NCBI RefSeq assembly: GCF_015097055.1
Contig: NZ_AP023366.1
Coordinates: 2,374,001-2,438,000, forward strand
Direction: 5' to 3'
Source: Effusibacillus dendaii
Lineage (GTDB): Bacteria > Bacillota > Bacilli > Tumebacillales > Effusibacillaceae
Length of the DNA: 64,000 bases
Below the pieces are notes generated by a model that ran no database searches, was not told where the DNA came from, and saw only the letters and a list, made by a program, of their open reading frames with translations. Below, in pieces: positions 17,898 through 25,894 of the stretch. Made by a program: the position numbers and the translations under genes. Positions within the stretch are counted from its first letter, which is position 1. Each line of letters begins with the position of its first letter.

Positions 17898-17927
17898 TCG
17901 AACGAGTTCACACAAGTGGTTAAATTT

Positions 17928-17953
17928 GGCTCTTTAAGTAAAAGAGCCTTTTT
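17928..17953 (+). terminator. wal operon terminator
   Basis: GGCTCTTT (17928-17935), loop AAGTA, AAAGAGCC (17941-17948), TTTTT. Confidence 0.9.
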
Positions 17954-17990
17954 AATTTAATGAAGATTTAAAGCAACCGGGTTAGAATGG

Positions 17991-18019
17991 TTTAAGAACC
18001 GAACCCGTTTCGGTATAAT
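17991..18019 (+). promoter_or_regulatory. Promoter of the HtrA-type protease
   Basis: TATAAT at 18014-18019 with a poor -35 (TTTAAG, 17 bases upstream). A 6-bp inverted repeat, ACCGAA and TTCGGT with 5-base spacer (about 17998-18014), covers the spacer and touches the -10 box, a possible operator. Confidence 0.45.
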
Positions 18020-18072
18020 GGGATTGTGTGGCTGTATATACTAAAGATCTAGGTATTGGAAGGAGGATTCAC

Positions 18073-19233
18073 ATGTCCTTTGACGATTTCGATAAAAAAC
18101 CGAAGTCCCGATTCAGCGGCTCTTGGCTCGCGTCGGTTGTGATTGCCGCATTGGTAGGGTCGGGAACAACGGTGGTTTTGGTGCCTGAATTAATTAAATC
18201 GAATATAATCAAATTGCCGCAGGTAACCCAAACCTGGTCAAACAGTGGCAATCCCGTATCTGTTACGCCGGTGTCGGTAAATACAGATATTGTAAAAGCG
18301 GTTAACAAGGTGAAGCCGGCTGTTTTGACAGTTGTGAACCTGCAAAAAGTGAGAGGCTTTTTCGGCAGCCCGGAACAGGAAGCGGGTAAAGGGTCAGGTG
18401 TTCTGCTCGATAATCAGGGCCATATCGTGACGAACAATCACGTAGTGAACGGGGCGTCCGATGTGCAGGTCGTGATCAACAACGAAAACGTTCCGGCGAA
18501 AGTCCTGGGGGTCGATGCATTTACCGATCTGGCCGTCCTGCAGGTTCCTGCTGATAAAGTGAAAGATATACAACCGGTTCAACTTGGCGATTCGAATGCG
18601 CTGCAAACCGGCGAGCCGGCTATTGCGATCGGCAACCCGTTAGGCGAATTTGATCAGACGGTGACGGTTGGCGTCATATCTGCCAAAAACCGTACGATTC
18701 CTTTGCAAGACAGCAAAGGGCAAGTGATTTATGAACAAACGGTGCTGCAAACAGACGCTGCCATTAACCCTGGCAACTCTGGCGGTGCATTAATCAATAT
18801 TGCAGGCCAGTTGGTTGGCATCAACTCGGCCAAAATCGCTACGCAAGGAGTGGAAGGTTTGGGATTTGCCATCCCGATCGACGAAGCGAAACCGATTATT
18901 GACCAATTGATTACGAACCATAAGGTGACACGTCCCGCGCTTGGGGTCAGCATCCAAGGCGAGGTAGCTTCCATACCCGCCTCCTATAAAGCGGGCTTGC
19001 CGATTAATTACGGGGTAGTGGTAGGCGATGTGGCATCGGGCAGTTCGGCTGCCAAGGCAGGCATTAAATCGGGTGACATTCTTGCAAAAATCGATGACAC
19101 GCAAATCAATACGTTCCTCGATCTGCGTAAGTATCTGTTCAGCAAAAAACCGGGCGATACGGTTCAAATGACGCTGTATCGCGACAACAAACCGCAAACG
19201 GTCAAGGTTCAACTGGGAGAATTACAAAACTGA
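18073..19233 (+). CDS. htrC: Membrane-anchored HtrA/DegP-type serine protease
   Basis: 386 residues: short cytoplasmic tail, membrane helix (about 17-40), trypsin-like domain and one C-terminal PDZ domain. The catalytic triad is visible: His in IVTNNHVVNGA, Asp in FTDLAVLQV, Ser in NPGNSGGAL. The PDZ domain starts near RPALGVSIQG. Degrades misfolded exported proteins. The ATG at 18073 has AAGGAGG about 7 bases upstream; the frame to 18028 lies over the promoter. Its place between walJ and rlmH corresponds to HtrC (YyxA) of B. subtilis. Confidence 0.93.
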   Translation: MSFDDFDKKPKSRFSGSWLASVVIAALVGSGTTVVLVPELIKSNIIKLPQVTQTWSNSGNPVSVTPVSVNTDIVKAVNKVKPAVLTVVNLQKVRGFFGSPEQEAGKGSGVLLDNQGHIVTNNHVVNGASDVQVVINNENVPAKVLGVDAFTDLAVLQVPADKVKDIQPVQLGDSNALQTGEPAIAIGNPLGEFDQTVTVGVISAKNRTIPLQDSKGQVIYEQTVLQTDAAINPGNSGGALINIAGQLVGINSAKIATQGVEGLGFAIPIDEAKPIIDQLITNHKVTRPALGVSIQGEVASIPASYKAGLPINYGVVVGDVASGSSAAKAGIKSGDILAKIDDTQINTFLDLRKYLFSKKPGDTVQMTLYRDNKPQTVKVQLGELQN

Positions 19234-19340
19234 TTTACAAAACTGATTTGCAGGTACGGTAAACCGCATAGTCGGATCGCAGGTTTAACAAAGCCGGTAT
19301 ATTCAAAGTACGGGCGTAGTTGAAGTGTGGTTCCTAACAG

Positions 19341-19382
19341 GAGGGTGTCCCAAAAGCCTGGCTTAGGGACACCCTCTTTTTT
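19341..19382 (+). terminator. Terminator in the left end of the IS remnant
   Basis: Eleven-base perfect stem GAGGGTGTCCC (19341-19351) and GGGACACCCTC (19366-19376) followed by six T. It is part of the insertion sequence and now follows htrC, where no other terminator is seen. Confidence 0.8.
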
Positions 19383-19510
19383 GGAAAAAATAAAAAGAAA
19401 ACCGTTCTCTTTGGTATAATTTAGTCACCACAACCAACTAACCAAAGAAAGGAACGGTTTTCTTATGTATGTTTAGTATAACATGGATCCATTAATTCTT
19501 CCAATGGATC

Positions 19511-19822
19511 TTGAAATCCTCATTCCCAATCAACATCAAGGAACAGGTCGGTCGTGTGGAAAACATGACCTATGACGAGGAGCTAGATGAGTGGATTTGT
19601 GCCAACCAAAAACGACTCACGTTCCAATATGAAAAATACAAGCAAAGAAAGATAGACGTGGAACCTGTCTTTGGCCAAATCAAATACAATCGCGGGTTTG
19701 ACCGTTTTTCCCTAAGAGGCCTATCCAAAAACACCACGGATTGGGGTCTTATTTGCATTGCCCATAATCTGAAAAAATGGGAAGGACATACCCAAAAGAA
19801 ACTCAAAAAGTGTAAAGAATAG
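19511..19822 (+). pseudogene. IS1182-type transposase, C-terminal remnant
   Basis: About 90 residues of the C-terminal DDE transposase domain (DVEPVFGQIKYNRGFDRFSLRGL holds the last acidic residue of the DDE triad, then WGLICIAHNLKKW). The junction with the N-terminal stub lies near 19530-19560, and the stub is in another frame. Not functional. Confidence 0.75.
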
Positions 19823-19968
19823 AGTCAAAAACCTTCATAACATCCACTTAACCCCATTTTTATCCAACGAATTAAGAGAAAAGAAAAAGGCTGCTCCCAA
19901 GAAATCCGTTTTTACCGACCTTTTGGGACAGCCTCCTTTTTATAGAGTATCCTTCTGACGTTGAATGG

Positions 19969-20325
19969 CTACCGGTCTTCTATGGTAGGATATGATTTCT
20001 GGGTTTCATCAAGGGAGCGTTCGCGTTTTGCGGGATATACATCTTCTGGTTGGATTGGTGTGAGCCGCAGCGAAAGTTCTGCTGGTTGTGAGTGGAATCG
20101 GCGCTCCAAACGGTCCAGGCGGGCGTTTGTCACCAATTGCTCTCTTTCGATATGGGCCACCGACAGCTTGATGTCGACGATGTCATGTCTGACAGCCCGG
20201 GTATCTGAATTGAAAGTTTCGTGTTGAAGTTGTAAGCTGCTGATCTTTTTCTCCAAATTATGGATGGCGTTCAGTAAGTCGTGAATTGTTTCGGTCAGTT
20301 TCGTAAGCATATCGTTTACAGGCAA
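19969..20325 (-). CDS. Hypothetical coiled-coil protein
   Basis: 118 residues. The probable start is TTG at 20325, eight bases after AAGGAGG; the ATG at 20358 lies upstream of that site and inside the promoter. Residues ~5-85 show heptad-like helices (LTETIHDLLNAIHNLEKKISSL; VAHIEREQLVTNARLDRLERRF), then a proline/arginine-rich tail. Not recognised. It is a single gene with its own promoter overlapped by a palindrome, divergent from the CxxH/CxxC gene. Confidence 0.65.
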   Translation of the reverse strand: MPVNDMLTKLTETIHDLLNAIHNLEKKISSLQLQHETFNSDTRAVRHDIVDIKLSVAHIEREQLVTNARLDRLERRFHSQPAELSLRLTPIQPEDVYPAKRERSLDETQKSYPTIEDR

Positions 20326-20340
20326 TCGATTCACCTCCTT

Positions 20341-20357
20341 TGATACGTATTGTATCA
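20341..20357. promoter_or_regulatory. Perfect palindrome, likely operator of the coiled-coil gene
   Basis: TGATAC-GTATT-GTATCA. It contains the minus-strand -10 box and abuts the AAGGAGG site, the position of a repressor site. Confidence 0.45.
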
Positions 20358-20378
20358 TCGGGTTCGGGATTTGCTCAA
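20349..20378 (-). promoter_or_regulatory. Promoter of the coiled-coil gene
   Basis: Minus strand TTGAGC, 18-base spacer, TACAAT. The leader would be only about 15-20 bases. Confidence 0.5.
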
Positions 20379-20385
20379 CCCATTT

Positions 20386-20415
20386 TTGAAAAGCAGACGG
20401 TTGGAATGATATAAT
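20386..20415 (+). promoter_or_regulatory. Promoter of the CxxH/CxxC-rlmH pair
   Basis: TTGAAA, 18-base spacer, TATAAT; 23 bases before the start codon at 20438. Confidence 0.7.
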
Positions 20416-20437
20416 ACGTCAACACGGAGGTGTACGG

Positions 20438-20614
20438 ATGTTCACTGCTTGCGAGGAACATATTGATATGGCAATTGATGAATTTATTTTTACGTATGAG
20501 GAACCGCCCGAACTGCGATTGATCGAAGAACTGTCCGTAGCGGATGACTTGCATTCCAAGTGCCAGTTCTGCGGGGCGCCAACCAAGTATATTGTGACGA
20601 AAGAAGTCGAGTAG
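20438..20614 (+). CDS. CxxH/CxxC small protein (BA_5709 family)
   Basis: 58 residues with two metal-binding pairs, CEEH (residues 5-8) and CQFC (42-45), plus acidic residues between; a zinc-binding fold is likely. This small family typically sits next to rlmH in Bacilli, as here. GGAGG lies about 9 bases before the ATG. Function unknown. Confidence 0.8.
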   Translation: MFTACEEHIDMAIDEFIFTYEEPPELRLIEELSVADDLHSKCQFCGAPTKYIVTKEVE

Positions 20615-20706
20615 GTAAGTGGGAACCTGCTGGCGTGGAGTACTCAGAGCTCCGCATTTCGGATGAACCGTTCGTCATTACTCAAATTCCGCGATGGAGT
20701 GACAGG

Positions 20707-21186
20707 ATGAACCTTACGATCGTGGCAGTTGGCAAAATGAAAGAAAAGTATTGGCTGCAGGCCGTGGCCGAATATGAAAAACGGCTGTCTGCCTACGCAA
20801 AAGTCCGCATCATCGAAGTGGCGGACGAACCGACACCGGACAGCGCTTCGGCCGCACAGGAAGAAGCGGTGAGGGAGAAGGAAGCGGGGCGGATTTTGGC
20901 GCAGTTGAAAGAGCGGGATTATGTGATCGCGTTGGCGATCGACGGGCAGACGTTTTCATCGGAGGAGTGGGCGGCGCAGATGGACCGCTTGGCAGGGCAG
21001 GGGAACAGTTCATTTGTGTTTGTGATCGGCGGGTCGCTCGGGCTGCATGCGTCCGTGTTGAGCCGCGCGAATCTGAAGCTGTCATTCTCAAAGTTTACAT
21101 TCCCGCATCAGATGATGCGGGTGATTTTGTTGGAGCAGGTGTACCGGGCGTTTCGGATTTTGAGGGGTGGACCGTATCACAAGTGA
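20707..21186 (+). CDS. rlmH: 23S rRNA pseudouridine-1915 N3-methyltransferase
   Basis: 159 residues, the usual family length. SPOUT-type methyltransferase acting on assembled 70S ribosomes. It begins [16 protein letters not shown] and has the SAM-binding knot motifs [10 protein letters not shown] and the ending [26 protein letters not shown], all hallmarks. Start at 20707 with GGAG about 13 bases upstream; the frame open from 20560 is unconserved. Confidence 0.97.
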   Translation: MNLTIVAVGKMKEKYWLQAVAEYEKRLSAYAKVRIIEVADEPTPDSASAAQEEAVREKEAGRILAQLKERDYVIALAIDGQTFSSEEWAAQMDRLAGQGNSSFVFVIGGSLGLHASVLSRANLKLSFSKFTFPHQMMRVILLEQVYRAFRILRGGPYHK

Positions 21187-21219
21187 TGGTAAAACAAAGG
21201 ATTGAAATTATAATTAGTT

Positions 21220-21630
21220 CCCCCTGAATAAGTCTAGGTTTTTGAAGCAAAACAAAAAGGAATTCAATGCCTCAACATGGAACTTGTTACTGTCCATATA
21301 ACATTCCGTTCCGAGGGGCAAGAATTCCTTTTGAATTAGAGAATTCCACGTTGTCCCTCAAAAATCCTTTCGCGGTTTCGGCAGCAAAAAGAATGAAACG
21401 GAACTCACCGACCGTGGGGTAGTCCGCGTCAGCACTCCTTGGGCCGCAGCAGGTATCGGGCCTTGCTGGCTCAAAAAGCTGGGTTGGGTTTGGAATTTTG
21501 GCACATAACCTCAACAGAGCGGCAATCATACTCAAAAAGGAAGCGAAATAAGGAATAATTTAGGAAAACAAACACTCCGGGAAAGTCGCGAGAGAACACA
21601 TTCCCTCAAATATCGACTTTTTCAGGAGTA
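21220..21630 (+). mobile_element. Degenerate insertion-sequence remnant
   Basis: Imperfect terminal repeats CCTGAAtAAGTCtA (left, about 21223-21236) and CCTGAAaAAGTCgA (complement of the right end, about 21612-21625) bound ~410 bases. Inside, FGILAHNLNRAAIILKKEAK ending at 21550 is the typical tail of a DDE transposase; the preceding sequence needs frame changes and crosses a TAG. Family not assigned. Confidence 0.55.
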
Positions 21631-21694
21631 ATGAATTAGGTATTTATGGGGAGAGATTTACGGCCAAATTTGAGTGGGGAAAATCATAAATCAG

Positions 21695-21723
21695 GAAAAA
21701 AATGTGTGCGTCAACGGGCACAC
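21695..21723 (-). terminator. Terminator of the minus-strand gene at 21774
   Basis: Minus strand GTGTGC, 8-base loop, GCACAC, then A and a T-run (A-run 21696-21702). Confidence 0.6.
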
Positions 21724-21773
21724 GTGATGATTAACGGAATAATCAGTTATTTGTATGGGAAGTCACAGTTTCG

Positions 21774-22142
21774 TTAAAAAACCAAGATAACGCCCTGTAC
21801 TGTTACCGAACCTGCTCCTACGTTTCTGATTTGAAGTCTGTCGGTGCCTGCAGGAACAATGAAAGGGAGCACAGCCGTACGGGTTCCTGTCACCGTCACA
21901 CTGTTAGTGATCGGACGGCCAGTTGCAGCATCCACAATCTGGTACCTGACGACAGGAGTTGCGGTACTGCTGGATGCGGGGCGCTGGGAAACAATCACTT
22001 CACCGGTATTTACGATGTTTCTGAGTCGGAAAGACTCCGTGACGACGGATTCGCCCGGAGCAATCCTGGGGAATCGGAACACGACGAATTGACGAATGTG
22101 TGCTGCAGATCGTTTGCGAGACATTTTTAAGGAAGGCTTCAC
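21774..22142 (-). CDS. Hypothetical beta-rich protein
   Basis: 122 residues from a GTG at 22142, eight bases after GGAGG; longer in-frame starts lie before this site. The text is rich in Val/Thr/Arg with alternating hydrophobic residues (YQIVDAATGRPITNSVTVTG; DRLQIRNVGAGSVTVQGVILVF), suggesting a beta-sandwich. No signal peptide, cysteines or known motif. Not recognised. It lies between an IS remnant and a pseudogene and has its own terminator. Confidence 0.5.
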   Translation of the reverse strand: MKPSLKMSRKRSAAHIRQFVVFRFPRIAPGESVVTESFRLRNIVNTGEVIVSQRPASSSTATPVVRYQIVDAATGRPITNSVTVTGTRTAVLPFIVPAGTDRLQIRNVGAGSVTVQGVILVF

Positions 22143-22399
22143 GAATTTCACCTCCATATCCTTCGATATAGAATACAAGATATGCGGGTATTCCATTTCG
22201 GTTCTCCCCAGAGAGAAAGATGGGGTGTTGCCTGAATAATAACAGGAGACCATATCCCTACTTACAGCATCCCTTACCTGTCCCCCTACCCAAAGCCCCC
22301 TTATCAACAGCCCTTTACCCAACAGAAACCCGGTAAAATCGGCCGTTATCATATCGTGTTCCATGGAACCATTTAAACTGGAATTTTCCTGACGCAAGG

Positions 22400-22836
22400 A
22401 TGAAGCAGGAATTTGAAGCCAACCGTATTGTAATAAAAAACGGAAATCCGCTGTTGGAAGGTTTTCCGAGTTGGGAATGGAATCAGCCAGGAAACGTGGA
22501 AGTACTCCAATCTGTGCTGGGATACGAAATTGACGCGACAGGGCCGTTCAAGTGATCGGCAGCAAAGGTACAGCCACCGATGGGATGCACGCGGACAATA
22601 AAGGAAATGTTTTTTACACGAGCTGGAGGGGAAAGGAGCGGGCTTTTATACTCCACGGAGCAATAGATTTCAGCCATTTGTGTCTGTCGATCGGATGTTA
22701 TGGGTAGACGGGGCAGTGAAAAGGAATACTTTCTAAGAACCTTGGTTCCGTATCGACTGGACTGAGGTTGTTCTGTGTGGAGTAAAGCGTGTAAAAACAA
22801 TATGATTGGCAATAATATGAAGTAAACCATAAGGGA
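22400..22836 (+). pseudogene. Royal-jelly/Yellow (MRJP) family protein, decayed
   Basis: Three blocks in different frames give pieces of one family in the right order: IVIKNGNPLLEGFPSWEW and LQSVLGYEIDATG (22400-22555); GSKGTATDGMHADNKGNVFYTS (from about 22557); and DRMLWVDGAV (about 22690). In intact bacterial MRJP-like proteins these are the N-terminal, central (calcium/blade) and C-terminal blade motifs of a six-bladed propeller, so long internal segments and reading frame are lost. Family call from remembered motifs only. Confidence 0.5.
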
Positions 22837-22887
22837 TTCCAGCATTTAAAAACAATTGGGCAATATAAAAAACAAAGGAGAATGAAA

Positions 22888-23457
22888 TTGACAACCGAAC
22901 AACAACAATATTTGGACAGATTAAACCATATTCAAAACGATCTTACAAATGCGTGGATGGACTATTGGAAACACTTTTCACATGTGGGAACATGGCAATT
23001 TTGGGTGAATGTGATTATACTCGTTTTACCTTTAATTGTTTTGTATTTTTTAATTGACCGGAAGAAAGCATTTCATATAGGTTTTTTTGGGTTCAATGTT
23101 CATGTTTGGTTTAATTATATCGATACTTTTGGGGTATGGTACGGGCTGTGGAATTACCCGTATAGAGCAATCCCGTTTTTACCTATAAGTTTCGCTTTAG
23201 ATGCATCTTTAGTGCCGGTTGTTTTTATGTTGGTGTATCAATGGACATTAAACCATAATAAAAACTATTATCTATATTTGACAGGTCTTTGCCTCTTTTT
23301 TGCATTTGTACTTAAACCCGTAATGGTAGCTCTTGATTTATTTCAAATGCACAAGGGGATGAATTATTTTAACCTTTTCCTTGGGTATCTGGTTATCATG
23401 TTATTGTCCAAATGGATCACTACTGCTTTCGTGCACCTCCAGAAAAGTACGAAATAA
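22888..23457 (+). CDS. CBO0543-family membrane protein
   Basis: 189 residues, five or so membrane helices after an amphipathic N-terminus (QQQYLDRLNHIQNDLTNAWMDYWKHFS, then WQFWVNVIILVLPLIVLYFLIDR). This beginning is typical of the CBO0543 family of unknown function common in spore formers. The TTG at 22888 is seven bases after AAAGGAG; the ATG at 22882 is only one base from it, so TTG is the likelier start. Low GC relative to the neighbours. Ends before a clear terminator. Confidence 0.75.
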   Translation: MTTEQQQYLDRLNHIQNDLTNAWMDYWKHFSHVGTWQFWVNVIILVLPLIVLYFLIDRKKAFHIGFFGFNVHVWFNYIDTFGVWYGLWNYPYRAIPFLPISFALDASLVPVVFMLVYQWTLNHNKNYYLYLTGLCLFFAFVLKPVMVALDLFQMHKGMNYFNLFLGYLVIMLLSKWITTAFVHLQKSTK

Positions 23458-23493
23458 ACAAACTTATAGCTGCTGCGGACAGGCAGCACCTAA

Positions 23494-23529
23494 AAAGCGA
23501 CTCCGTCACGGATAGTCGCTTTGTTTTTA
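23494..23529 (+). terminator. Terminator of the CBO0543 gene
   Basis: AAAGCGACT and AGTCGCTTT inverted around an ~11-base loop, followed by GTTTTT. Confidence 0.85.
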
Positions 23530-23710
23530 CATAAAACTGTAGATCATCGTGCTACAAGTAACGACAAATTTCTCAGCGGGTGAGATGGAAGTCACGAAAA
23601 ATCCGATCCAAATCCCTAAGTTCACATGTCAAACTGTAAAGTTTAAAATTAAAGTTCGCCAGCTAAACTTCAAACTTTAAAATTTCACTATCAAGATTTA
23701 ACGCGTATTT

Positions 23711-24519
23711 TTGAATTCTAAAGTCGCTCTGTCCATTGATAACGGCAGCAGTCATATCAAAGGTATCTTTGACGATCCGGACCACACGTTTATTTTCCCC
23801 AATGTAGTGGCACAACCTGTTGGAGAACGCATCCTTCTGACTGAACAGGGAGACCCCCTTGATTTTCTGGACGTACATATTACATCACCGGCGATCGAGA
23901 GCGATCAGTACCGCCATGTCTACGTTGGGAATCTGGCCATTGGCGACGAAGGTGTCGTTCATGAGATTGTTGGGGACAAAGCAGCGCAAAAAAGGCGCAA
24001 CGACCCGAGACGATGGTTACACCCCTTACAGGGGCGGCATATGCTGTCGCAAGAAAACATGAGGAAGCCATCAGGCACGGGGTGAAACGTATTAAGGCCG
24101 AAGTCCGGCTGGGGACGGGGGTGCCTATCAGCGAGTTTGCAAAATTTCGTTCCGAATTTGCTGCGAAAATAACGGGCGGCATTGATTTGGATATCGCATT
24201 TTTCAAACCTGGAGTGTGTTTGACATGACCCACCTCGTGAATCGACATATGCGCATTCTGGCAGAGAAGGCGCTAAAATACGCCCGTAACGCGTCGAAGC
24301 ATGTCCGCTATGCCAACGAATTCTGGTTTATTGGAGGCGGGGCGATTGTGTTGCAGCCTTGGATCGAGAAACTCGACGCGGAACTCGGTCTGCCCATTTG
24401 CTTTGATGTACAGGAATACAGCCAATTCCGCAATGCGGGTGGAACCTTTCTTCTGCTCGATCACCCACTGAAACACAAGGGCGAGGTGGCGGCCGGACCT
24501 CTATTCAGGTACAGAATTG
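23711..24519 (+). pseudogene. ParM/Alp-type actin-like protein, frameshifted
   Basis: Three consecutive frames give one actin-like protein: SKVALSIDNGSSHIKGIFDD (phosphate-1 loop) to VVHEIVGDKAAQ; then TPLTGAAYAVARKHEEAIRHG and LGTGVPISEFAKFRSEFAAKITGG from 24013; then MFDMTHLVNRHMR...FWFIGGGAIVLQPWIEKL (phosphate-2 region) from 24216. Frame changes fall near 24005 (a base missing in the NDPET codons) and 24210. The end runs into the next pseudogene near 24510. Such proteins segregate plasmids or phage DNA, so this is probably a remnant of an integrated plasmid. Confidence 0.7.
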
Positions 24520-25130
24520 ACGAGATTTTTTTCACTTTTGATGCTGGTCAATGGTGTGGCTCCGATTCTTGCCCCGATTGCAGGCGGGCAGCTATTGCGG
24601 CTAACCTCTTGGCAGGGGGTATTCATTGTACTGAGTATGATCGGCGTAGTCATGTTGCTTGCTGTCCTTTTTGGCTTGCCCGAGACACTGCCGATTCAAA
24701 GCCGTTCTAAGGGCGGCATCAAAAACACACTGGCCACGGTTCGCAATCTTGTTACGGATCGTGTCTTTATGGGATATGCGTTCTCACAAGGGCTTGTGGT
24801 TGCCGCTATGTTTGCGTATATATCCGGTTCACCGTTTGTTCTTCAGGACATCTACGGTGTTTCTCCGCAGATGTTCAGCTTGCTGTTCGCCATTCACGGG
24901 CTCGGCATTATTATCGCCAGCCAAGTGACCGGTAGACTTGCAGGGCGAATTGACGAGACCAAATTGCTCGTCGGGGCAGGACTGTTTGCCATCTTGCCAC
25001 CCCTGTTCGTGGTCGTATCAAGTGTCGGGATCGTAACCACTGCCGGATTTTCATTAGCTATGCAAATCAAGGAAAGTCAGCAGGGACGTTGGCGCCATCC
25101 TGTGCTGTACGCTCCTCATACGGCGGCCAA
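24517..25130 (+). pseudogene. Bcr/CflA-type MFS drug efflux protein, truncated both ends
   Basis: Text such as FFSLLMLVNGVAPILAPIAGGQLLRLTSWQGVF starts in the fourth or fifth helix of a Bcr/CflA transporter, so the first ~120 residues are gone. The sequence stays in frame through LFGLPETL and ILPPLFVVVSS to GFSLAMQ near 25068, where one base is missing (expected QNQGKSAG continues in another frame) and then homology stops. It is fused directly to the ParM remnant. Not functional. Confidence 0.75.
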
Positions 25131-25132
25131 GT

Positions 25133-25312
25133 TCAATGTTCAAGTAAGCTGTCTACAGGCACTTCTTGTTCATTTTCTGTTTGGCCGAGGGGATAAATCC
25201 GCGCCGTTTCATTTTTTTCATCCACTTGTTGGATATAGATGGGAACCCCATTATAAGTAACATTGGCCATAACAGGTGAAGCCGCGATCTCTTTAGCTCT
25301 TTGTGTGTTCAT
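25133..25312 (-). CDS. sspH: Small acid-soluble spore protein, H type
   Basis: 59 residues starting MNTQRAKEIAASPVMANVTYNG and containing VPIYIQQVDEKNETARIYPLG, the standard SspH pattern and length. Minor SASP packed in the spore core. AAGGAGGG is about 8 bases before the ATG; the frame extension to 25426 is spurious. Expected to be forespore expressed (SigG), although I did not define the promoter. Its end abuts the Bcr/CflA remnant. Confidence 0.92.
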   Translation of the reverse strand: MNTQRAKEIAASPVMANVTYNGVPIYIQQVDEKNETARIYPLGQTENEQEVPVDSLLEH

Positions 25313-25478
25313 TACGATGCCCTCCTTGAAATCAACTACAGTAAATGATACCCATATCACAAGATTCGTATTCGGCAGCGGAAATGGGTGTGACATACAG
25401 GTATAACTTGAAAAAGCGCAATACATTCTAACAGCATGGCCTGATCACAAATTGCCCATTTCAAAGGGGGGAATATGG

Positions 25479-25814
25479 ATGGACAACAATGAAAAAGTAT
25501 TGGAACGAACATTGGAAAGTTATGAACTGGCTAACGAGGCGCTACTGAACGTGTGGAATTACTTAAATGATCGCGAGATTGACATGATCTTAGAAAAACA
25601 GCAAAATCGGCTGGAACAAATCGCACAGCGGGCGTACCACGAAGAAAAAACAGATAATGAAAACGAATTGTTTCTGAACACGCTGGAACGGTATGAATTG
25701 GCTAATCGCCATTTATATGAACATTGGGACACCATTCCGTTCGGCGAACGGATCAACCTTTTGCAAAAACAGTGGAACCGTCTGCAGGAAATGAGAAGTC
25801 GCATTACCCGCTAA
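25479..25814 (+). CDS. Hypothetical protein with a tandem-duplicated helical unit
   Basis: 111 residues made of two similar halves: LERTLESYELANEALLNVWN...LEKQQNRLEQI and LNTLERYELANRHLYEHWD...LQKQWNRLQEM. Each half is probably a helical hairpin. Not recognised. ATG at 25479 with AAAGGGGGG seven bases upstream. Acidic, no membrane segment. Confidence 0.65.
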   Translation: MDNNEKVLERTLESYELANEALLNVWNYLNDREIDMILEKQQNRLEQIAQRAYHEEKTDNENELFLNTLERYELANRHLYEHWDTIPFGERINLLQKQWNRLQEMRSRITR

Positions 25815-25834
25815 CCGCTTCTTCTTGAGTCACA

Positions 25835-25877
25835 AGGGGCTGTCTCTCAGTCATTCGCATGACTTTGGACAGCCCCT
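25835..25877. terminator. Long bidirectional hairpin between convergent genes
   Basis: AGGGGCTGTC and GACAGCCCCT form the outer stem and AGTCAT/ATGACT an inner stem. It lies between the stops of the tandem-repeat gene and the DJ-1/PfpI gene. Confidence 0.7.
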
Positions 25878-25894
25878 GTACTATTTTGAATAAG

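Larger units (their letters stand above)
19340..19936 (+). mobile_element. Internally deleted IS1182-family element
   Basis: The terminal inverted repeats are GGAGGgTGTCCCAAAAG (19340-19356) and the complement of 19920-19936, matching at 16 of 17 bases. Inside, the first ~20 codons of an IS1182-type transposase (NMDPLILPMDLEILIP, about 19482-19530) are joined to its last ~90 codons (19555-19822: RLTFQYEKYKQRKIDVEPVFGQIKYNRGF...TDWGLICIAHNLKKW). The catalytic middle, about 350-400 codons, is missing. The copy is about 600 bases, cannot encode active transposase and could only be moved in trans. Confidence 0.8.

Noticed and set aside
22483-22845. 120-residue minus-strand frame
   Set aside because: The plus strand reads as pieces of an MRJP-like protein; the minus frame has no ribosome site or family resemblance.
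23711-25130. Intact prophage
   Set aside because: Only actin-like and efflux remnants are present; no integrase, capsid, terminase or attachment repeats were found.
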